The notes under the pieces are model-generated. The model saw only the letters and a program-made list of their open reading frames with translations. It searched no databases and had not been told where the DNA came from. Below are positions 1 to 4,748 of a stretch of 7,090 bases of DNA, piece after piece. Every line of letters begins with the position of its first letter. Positions within the stretch are counted from its first letter, which is position 1. The position numbers and the translations under genes are program-made. Source of the DNA: JABMOW01 sp964409335 (GTDB lineage: Bacteria > Fidelibacterota > Marinisomatia > SCGC-AAA003-L08 > JACNLC01); assembly GCA_964409335.1 (NCBI GenBank), contig CAYPCW010000068.1, forward strand, positions 1-7,090, read 5' to 3'.

Positions 1-18
1 CTGATAAGAAAAGTGCAA

Positions 19-106
19 CTCCGAAGGAGCGTAATACACTAACGCTGGGTGCAGCCCTACGAAGAAAGAAAACGAATACAGTAAAAAGCCCTGAAAGGGC
101 GTAATA
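19..106. repeat. Dispersed-type palindromic element with small hairpins and CGTAATA tails
   Basis: Three short hairpins are visible: CTCC-GAA-GGAG (19-29), GCTG-GGTG-CAGC (44-55) and GCCC-TGAAA-GGGC (88-100). The first and third are each followed by CGTAATA, at 30-36 and 100-106, in the same direction and 70 bases apart. Such GGGCGTAATA-type elements recall the REP-like intergenic repeats scattered in Bacteroidetes-related genomes. Only one copy is in the window, so the dispersed nature is inference. Confidence 0.5.
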
Positions 107-384
107 GTAATTTCCAAAGCTTCAAAAAAAATAAAACACCCGACACACAAGCCAAACAAAAAAGCACTCGACAAATGACAGCAACAGACGACCTAAAAAT
201 GGTTGTAACCCACGACAGACAAGAACGCCAGTCTAAAACAGCAGTTTCGCAAAGGTGGCGGTTCAGCGCTTCGTAGGAAGTTCAGCGGATAAAAACCCAA
301 CTTGCGGGTGGCTTCCAAACGTCACTTGAATTATCAAAATTCCCGTCAATATTCGTCCGAATCCTCTGATTCATTTTCATGATT
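107..384. other. Gene-free stretch downstream of the operon with short inverted repeats
   Basis: I see no supportable gene here. Short structures are present: GAACGCCA (223-230) can pair with TGGCGGTTC (256-264) leaving one bulged G; CTTC-GTAG-GAAG at 269-280; a direct repeat GTTCAGCG at 261-268 and 280-287; ATTCG-TC-CGAAT at 351-362; and GAATC-CTCT-GATTC at 359-372. They could belong to a structured RNA, a recombination site or a decayed mobile element. None of these can be decided from one copy. Confidence 0.4.
290..308 (-). terminator. Weak terminator-like hairpin downstream of the operon
   Basis: On the minus strand ACCC-GCAAGTT-GGGT is followed by a short T-run (TTTTTAT), about 75 bases after the last stop. 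The stem is only four pairs, so this is a weak candidate for ending the operon transcript. Confidence 0.25.
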
Positions 385-855
385 TTATTCCAGCTCAAGA
401 TATTTTGAGATTTTTGCCTTGCTGTAAATTTCAGTGTGCTGGATCATTCCACCCACATATCCTGCAGAGACCATGGTTACGATGGTCGTGATGGCTAGGA
501 TCGCAATAACCAACTGCACAATTTGCCGGGATAAATTTTGACTTATCGGCGATAAAGCCATCAACGACAGAATGCCCAGAATTTCCATCATCCAGAGAGC
601 AGTTTCGGCGATCTCTTCATGATCCTGAATAATACTGTGCAGTACTCCGGGAAATCTTTCAACCTGTTCTTCTGCACCGGAGCCCGTTAAAAAAACGGGT
701 ATTGTAAAAATCGCTGTAATCACAAAAAATAGTAATCCGGCTTTATAAAGAGTGTTATTTTTATACAGGATTCCATATAATAAAAGACTAAATCCAAATA
801 TGGGTCCCAAAATAGGGATATGGTTAAGTGCCAAATGGAAGTGAAGAGCTGACAT
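385..855 (-). CDS. Four-helix inner-membrane protein, DUF2231-like, possible haem b or quinone-linked subunit
   Basis: 156 residues, ATG at 855-853, TAA at 387-385. The start is supported by ACGGAG with GGAG 5 bases before the ATG. Four hydrophobic segments are visible: about 14-31, 39-57, 86-102 and 112-137. Conserved-looking polar residues sit at helix ends: HFHLALNHIP (5-14), TGSGAEEQVE (57-66), QDHEE (77-81) and GGMIQHTEI (135-143). This layout resembles DUF2231-type membrane proteins, which I recall as having no settled function; recognition is from pattern only. His-7, His-12, His-79 and His-140 are on or next to helices and could ligate a b-type haem, which would let the protein pass electrons between the quinone pool and periplasmic cytochromes; this is inference. 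It is the last gene of the cluster, 33 bases after the barrel gene. It has no signal peptide and no CXXCH. The membrane topology is secure; the biochemical role is not. Confidence 0.85.
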   Translation of the reverse strand: MSALHFHLALNHIPILGPIFGFSLLLYGILYKNNTLYKAGLLFFVITAIFTIPVFLTGSGAEEQVERFPGVLHSIIQDHEEIAETALWMMEILGILSLMALSPISQNLSRQIVQLVIAILAITTIVTMVSAGYVGGMIQHTEIYSKAKISKYLELE

Positions 856-888
856 TATTTCTCCGTGAGTATGATTTTCGTTTCTGAC

Positions 889-2436
889 TTAAAATTTCAG
901 TGTGTAATCTACTGCAAAGTAGGTATCCCAGATATTTTCTGAAATGGAAATCTCAATACGTGCGCCGAGGTAGTTGTTTTTCATCATCTTTCGTGAAACG
1001 CCGGCGAAACACTGAATAGAATAGATAGTTCGGCTATCCGGGCGGTAGGTTTGGTTCAATATACGTATTTCACTTTTCGCGTTCCATTGGTTTATCCGTT
1101 TGGAGGCTCCCGTTTTCAAAAGATATGACCGATAAAATTTCGAAGTAAAAAAATCCGCTCCAACCGAGAAGTCCGCAGAATACCTTGACCAGCGATCTTG
1201 TTCTGCTATAATCGAAAACTGATGCCCGTTCCCATTACCGTCAACCTGGTGTAGAGTTGAAGAAAATGTCGTCCTAAATTCAGGGTCGAACTCGTACCGG
1301 ATCGAGGCTGTGACAGAGCGGTTATTCACATTCAGGCTCAGATCAGGGGAATATCCGCCGACCATACCGGTCCCCGATGTGGAATGATAAAACAGGGCTG
1401 CCATGAATTTTTGCGAATAGTTCCAGTTCACGCCGATATTCATTTGCCGGGGAGTAAACCGAAATATCCTTCCGTCAAATACATGCACCAGCCCCTGCGC
1501 TGATCCCCGCCATTTCTGCGACCGGATAAGCGTGGAGTTAAAAGCGAAAAATTCATCCACCTGCTGATCGTACTTCCGGCTGATGACATCCATACTCAAC
1601 GAAGACAGATGCAGAGGTGCTTTTTTCCACCGGACTGACACGGTATTTTTAAAATCTTTCTTCCCTGTTGGTGAGTCCCAGATTCCGGTGACGATGGACA
1701 ACATAAGTGTGCTTATGTCCCCGGATAACCGGAACCCATCTGTGGATCCGGCGCCAGAAGAGGTCATATCCATCATTCGCCCCGCTGATAACTGCCAGAT
1801 TCCAACAGATTTTTCGTACCGGAAATCCAATTGATTCATCTGGGGGGATACAGATGCGTTCTCCCGGGTTGTCAGATTCATATTCCCTGTCGCAGATATG
1901 GTCAGGGGTATCCCGGCGATTCCCCTGCTATTGAACGAAAAATAGGTTTGCTGACGGGTGTAGGACCCCCCGGCGCCATTATTATCATGGAGCAATTTGG
2001 CGGTAATACTACCGTCGATTTTTACTTTTTTTACCGGTTCAGCCACTGCAGGCGCTCCTTCCGGAACGGGTATGGCTTCACTCCCGGATGGTGATTTTCG
2101 CGCCACCTGAATCTCAATCTTATCCCCTGTTTGAACCTCATTGCCATCGATCAAACGGCAAACGGCGGTTTTGGAAGAAATATGCGTTATTTCGCCCCGA
2201 CCCATGTATCGATCGCTCCGGTAAATCATTACCCTGTCACCGATTGAAACGTCATCTTTCGTCCCCACATTGATATAGAAAACCTCTGTGGTTACATAGG
2301 TAATTTCACCAAACATCGATGTATATTTCCCTATATCCGTACTCTGACTGACGGATACGGAAATGAAGATCATCAGAATAAAAATGCCTTTAATTGACCT
2401 TGTCCACTTCGCTAAAAAATTATTCAATTGTCTCAT
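889..2436 (-). CDS. Probable outer-membrane beta-barrel protein with N-terminal FlgT-like beta domain
   Basis: 515 residues, stop TAA at 891-889. Residues 1-31 form a signal peptide (Arg/Lys-rich start, hydrophobic 18-30, SVSQS end). Residues about 42-110 have the pattern of a small beta domain seen in FlgT C-terminal and related envelope proteins: G-I-x-Y-V ... INVGTKDDVSIGDRV ... RGEITHISSKTAVC ... TGDKIEI. A Pro/Ala/Glu linker (about 115-135) follows. Residues 139-515 alternate polar and hydrophobic/aromatic residues in short strands with Gly/Asn/Ser turns and end in YTLKF, the C-terminal Phe typical of outer-membrane barrels. Only two cysteines, no CXXCH. The stop of the dockerin cytochrome is 8 bases upstream, so translation is probably coupled. 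CGGCGGA abuts the annotated ATG with no spacer; a TTG at codon 4 (2427-2425) would have a better 9-base spacing and keeps the signal peptide. By context it could be the porin partner of a porin-cytochrome conduit; I see no clear MtrB-type signature, so that role is inference. Confidence 0.85.
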   Translation of the reverse strand: MRQLNNFLAKWTRSIKGIFILMIFISVSVSQSTDIGKYTSMFGEITYVTTEVFYINVGTKDDVSIGDRVMIYRSDRYMGRGEITHISSKTAVCRLIDGNEVQTGDKIEIQVARKSPSGSEAIPVPEGAPAVAEPVKKVKIDGSITAKLLHDNNGAGGSYTRQQTYFSFNSRGIAGIPLTISATGNMNLTTRENASVSPQMNQLDFRYEKSVGIWQLSAGRMMDMTSSGAGSTDGFRLSGDISTLMLSIVTGIWDSPTGKKDFKNTVSVRWKKAPLHLSSLSMDVISRKYDQQVDEFFAFNSTLIRSQKWRGSAQGLVHVFDGRIFRFTPRQMNIGVNWNYSQKFMAALFYHSTSGTGMVGGYSPDLSLNVNNRSVTASIRYEFDPEFRTTFSSTLHQVDGNGNGHQFSIIAEQDRWSRYSADFSVGADFFTSKFYRSYLLKTGASKRINQWNAKSEIRILNQTYRPDSRTIYSIQCFAGVSRKMMKNNYLGARIEISISENIWDTYFAVDYTLKF

Positions 2437-2444
2437 TCCGCCGG

Positions 2445-4652
2445 TTAGTCATCATCCCCACAAGGTCCGTCCTTGTCACCGTCGGGATGGCAGCCGTAGC
2501 ACTGGCTAAAAGTACCGGGACTGGTCCAGGAGGCGTTGGTGTACGTAATGGACCCAATGTTCCAATACCCGTTTGACCCGCTACAGTTTTCACAATTCCC
2601 GTCACAATGTTCATCCAGCATTTCAGATTGAGAATGTTCGTGACAGGATTGATAGCATGAAAATGTGTTAAAATCGCCAAAAGTATGACACTGAGTCGTA
2701 CAGTTGTTATTCCATTCTCCGTTATGTTCCCCGGAATAAATATCAAAATAGATCTGATACGTGGCGCCATCATGGCGGTTGCCGCTGAAATTAATGGAGG
2801 ACCAATTACTGGTGCTGGTATGACAGTTTTCGCAGGTGTTGATGGCGGTGCCCAGTTTGGGCGCGGTGGAGTGATCAACGACGGGTAAAGGGTCGCCGTC
2901 CTGACCGTTATAATTGTGACATCCCGAACAAGCTCCCACCGGCGCCTGATGCGGGTCGGCGCCCTGCCAGGTATCCGTCGCATGGCATCCCTGACAATTT
3001 TGGCTGTATCCTGATGTCAGATGATTCGGATTTGTGGTGGAATTAAAATCATAAAGGTGACAATTTACACACGCCTGGGTGGTGAGTGCGTGGGTGAATA
3101 CCGCCGGTGTAAATCCAAAATTGGTCAGATTATGACATAGCTGGCATTGATCGGAGGGGTACCCGCCGGCAGGTGAACTGAAATGATGAGGTTCGGCAGC
3201 ATTATTATAATCTTCAAGATGACATCCGTCGCAGGCGGTGGGGGGAGTGTCGGGTGAAATATGACATGCCTCACATACCGGCGGTTCATGAACCCCGGTC
3301 AACGGGAAGATACTGTGATCAAATGTAACGTCGTTCCAAAAGGTAGTCGCATGACAGGAATTACATGTGGAAGAATAAGTATCGTGACCCTGTACCGTCT
3401 GGGATGCAATCTCAAAATCCGCCGTGTGACATGAAACACATTCTGCCTGACCGGGAGCGCCGTGTTGAAAAATTGAAGGCGTCCACCCATCCGCGGTGTG
3501 ACATATCTCACAATCCTCTGCAAGGTACGTCTGGGCTTCATGGTTCGGGGTCGTGGCGGCGAGCCAGGCATCCTGGTGGCACGCATCACAGTTCATCGGG
3601 GTACCTGTAAAAATTCCATCCACATGACATGAGGAACAGAAGGTGGAAGAATGTACGCCGGTCAGCGGAAAATTTGTCGTATTATGATCAAATCCCGATC
3701 CCTGCCATTGTGAGGTAGTCTCGTGACATGCCGAGCAATCGGTAGGATAGACGTCATGCCCAGGGACATTGACTGAGGCGATCTCCGCTTCTGTCACATG
3801 GCAGCCATAACACGCCGGCTGATTCGGCAGACCGTGCTCAAAAATAGAGGGTGTCCATCCGCTGGCTGTGTGACACTGGCTGCATGCATTGGCAGAATAG
3901 ACCTGACTTTCATGCACAGGCTGAGTGGTTTGCTGCCAAACTTCCGTATGACAGGCGGAACACTGAGAGGACATCCCCAGCCATGTGGTTGTATGACAGG
4001 TCATACACATCAGGGTGTCATGAGCGCCACTCAAGGGGAAATCCGCCATGTCATGGGGAAAAATGATGTCGTTCCAACTCATCGTCGAATGGCAACTCGT
4101 ACATAAACCGGACAATGTATTATGCTGATTAACGGTCTCATTGGCGACGATCAAGTCTGCCAGATGGCAGACATTACAGGCGGTATCTTCCACCGTGTGA
4201 TTAAATATGATATCCAGCCAGTCAGTGGGTACATGGCAGAATCGGCAATCGGTGTGTGAAAAATACTGTTCAACATGGGGTGGGGTCGTGGTATTGAAGT
4301 AATCCATAATATGACATGATTCACACGCAGAATAGGCTTCGGTGTGGGTCGAATCGCAACATTGAAATGCGGCATTGGAGCAGGGATTAAACGTTTCGGG
4401 ACAGTCTACAGGGTTTAGGATCATCCCTACCAGGGTTACGATGTCCAATATATCCAACGTTGCATCGAAGTTCAAATCTGCAATTGCAATTTCACTAAGT
4501 GTCGGAGTAGTCTCACCTGTGATATAGGATACAATCAGGATCACATCAAGAATATCCACCGTGTTATCACCGTTGGCATCCCCCAAAAACCGATTCACCT
4601 GACCAAATAACAGAACAGGTACTAAAAACAGGGCAATTAATGCTTTATACAT
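2445..4652 (-). CDS. Secreted 24-haem modular c-type cytochrome with N-terminal dockerin-like domain
   Basis: 735 residues, ATG at 4652-4650, TAA at 2447-2445. An AGGAG (4660-4664 on the other strand) lies 7 bases before the ATG and fixes the start. Residues 1-18 are a signal peptide (Lys-3, hydrophobic core, end near LLFGQ). Residues 24-79 hold two dockerin type I-like calcium loops: GDANGDNTVDILD (24-36) and ADLNFDATLDILD (58-70), each followed by a hydrophobic helix. From residue 110 there are 22 CXXCH plus CX3CH at 651 and 666, so 24 haems. Five-haem modules begin at C110, C231, C355 and a looser one at C474; four more motifs follow at 607, 651, 666 and 718. Histidines outside the motifs match the haems about one to one within modules, suggesting bis-His low-spin haems and an electron-transfer rather than catalytic role. 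The tail is Cys- and Asp-rich (HCDGNCENC at 682-690; DGDKDGPCGDDD at the end). The next gene starts 8 bases after the stop. Surface attachment through the dockerin is inference. Confidence 0.95.
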   Translation of the reverse strand: MYKALIALFLVPVLLFGQVNRFLGDANGDNTVDILDVILIVSYITGETTPTLSEIAIADLNFDATLDILDIVTLVGMILNPVDCPETFNPCSNAAFQCCDSTHTEAYSACESCHIMDYFNTTTPPHVEQYFSHTDCRFCHVPTDWLDIIFNHTVEDTACNVCHLADLIVANETVNQHNTLSGLCTSCHSTMSWNDIIFPHDMADFPLSGAHDTLMCMTCHTTTWLGMSSQCSACHTEVWQQTTQPVHESQVYSANACSQCHTASGWTPSIFEHGLPNQPACYGCHVTEAEIASVNVPGHDVYPTDCSACHETTSQWQGSGFDHNTTNFPLTGVHSSTFCSSCHVDGIFTGTPMNCDACHQDAWLAATTPNHEAQTYLAEDCEICHTADGWTPSIFQHGAPGQAECVSCHTADFEIASQTVQGHDTYSSTCNSCHATTFWNDVTFDHSIFPLTGVHEPPVCEACHISPDTPPTACDGCHLEDYNNAAEPHHFSSPAGGYPSDQCQLCHNLTNFGFTPAVFTHALTTQACVNCHLYDFNSTTNPNHLTSGYSQNCQGCHATDTWQGADPHQAPVGACSGCHNYNGQDGDPLPVVDHSTAPKLGTAINTCENCHTSTSNWSSINFSGNRHDGATYQIYFDIYSGEHNGEWNNNCTTQCHTFGDFNTFSCYQSCHEHSQSEMLDEHCDGNCENCSGSNGYWNIGSITYTNASWTSPGTFSQCYGCHPDGDKDGPCGDDD
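2916..3233 (-). repeat. Looser five-haem module 4 of dockerin cytochrome
   Basis: Residues 474-579. Haem motifs CDGCH, CQLCH, CVNCH, CQGCH, CSGCH follow the same order, but spacing is shorter and the FPLTGxH signature is gone. It leads into the non-repeated C-terminal part. Confidence 0.65.
3234..3590 (-). repeat. Five-haem module 3 of dockerin cytochrome (inside the near-identical tract)
   Basis: Residues 355-473 (119 aa). Haem motifs CDACH, CEICH, CVSCH, CNSCH, CEACH; signatures GWTPSIFQH, TFWNDVTFDH and FPLTGVH. All four mismatches between the two repeat copies fall in the first part of this module. Confidence 0.85.
3591..3962 (-). repeat. Five-haem module 2 of dockerin cytochrome
   Basis: Residues 231-354 (124 aa). 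Haem motifs CSACH, CSQCH, CYGCH, CSACH, CSSCH. Candidate distal histidines are H247 (PVH), H273 (FEH), H299 (PGHD), H323 (FDH) and H334 (TGVH). Signatures GWTPSIFxH, FPLTGVH and GTPMN are shared with the following module and with the upstream gene. Confidence 0.85.
3963..4325 (-). repeat. Five-haem module 1 of dockerin cytochrome
   Basis: Residues 110-230 (121 aa). Haem motifs CESCH, CRFCH, CNVCH, CTSCH, CMTCH. Extra histidines in PPH, FNH, NQH, FPH and SGAH contexts occupy the same places as in the other modules. Contains the shared signatures SWNDIIF and FPLSGxH. Confidence 0.85.
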
Positions 4653-4659
4653 GATAAAA

Positions 4660-4664
4660 CTCCT
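4660..4664 (-). promoter_or_regulatory. Ribosome binding site of the dockerin cytochrome
   Basis: AGGAG on the minus strand, 7 bases before the ATG at 4652. It sits in an A/T-rich leader and decides the start. Confidence 0.8.
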
Positions 4665-4697
4665 AAAAAAGAAATTGAAACGACTACCTAAAATACA

Positions 4698-4714
4698 TAC
4701 CGTTACGTACCGTT
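4698..4714. promoter_or_regulatory. Possible operator: TACCGTT direct repeat around a TACGTA palindrome
   Basis: In the 96-base gap between the cytochromes, TACCGTT occurs at 4698-4704 and 4708-4714, exactly 10 bases apart (one helical turn), with the palindrome TACGTA at 4704-4709 between them. This could be a protein binding site adjusting expression of the second cytochrome. No convincing -35/-10 pair was found and no terminator lies in the gap. Chance occurrence cannot be excluded. Confidence 0.25.
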
Positions 4715-4748
4715 TTCATCTTTTCGATACATTCATTTAAACAGGTTC

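Larger units (their letters stand above)
2452..3603 (-). repeat. 1,152-bp near-identical repeat, copy in the dockerin cytochrome gene
   Basis: Partner of the tract at 4753-5904, in the same orientation. The four mismatches are at 3504, 3506, 3561 and 3582; the remaining 1,052 bases from 2452 to 3503 match throughout. It covers residues from about 350 to the end of the protein. The stop codons differ (TAA here, TGA in the other copy) and this copy has one more terminal Asp. Confidence 0.97.

Noticed and set aside
1583..2273. Plus-strand open frames opposite the barrel gene
   Set aside because: Short, mutually overlapping, no ribosome sites and no recognisable content; the minus-strand frame has signal peptide and barrel features.
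2420..2983. Open frame of 187 codons, minus strand, starting MRRIPGRAP, and its twin at 4733-5284
   Set aside because: It overlaps the cytochrome coding frame on the same strand, has Arg/Pro/Ile/Thr-rich low-complexity content, and exists twice only because the underlying DNA is duplicated.
3798..4106. Plus-strand open frames inside the cytochrome genes (for example 3798-4106, 3365-3610, 5666-5980, 6300-6569)
   Set aside because: They are antisense to strong haem-motif coding sequence and show no protein family pattern.
4341..4356. CCDSTH (residues 98-103 of the dockerin cytochrome) as a haem motif
   Set aside because: The spacing is C-C-x-x-x-H without a Cys directly before His, so it is not a CXnCH site; likely a disulphide or structural Cys pair.
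4416..4583. Cellulosome component
   Set aside because: The dockerin-like loops are joined to haem modules and no glycoside hydrolase, carbohydrate-binding or cohesin domain is present in the window.
4653..4748. Terminator between the two cytochrome genes
   Set aside because: No GC-rich stem followed by a T-run on the minus strand could be found in the 96 bases.
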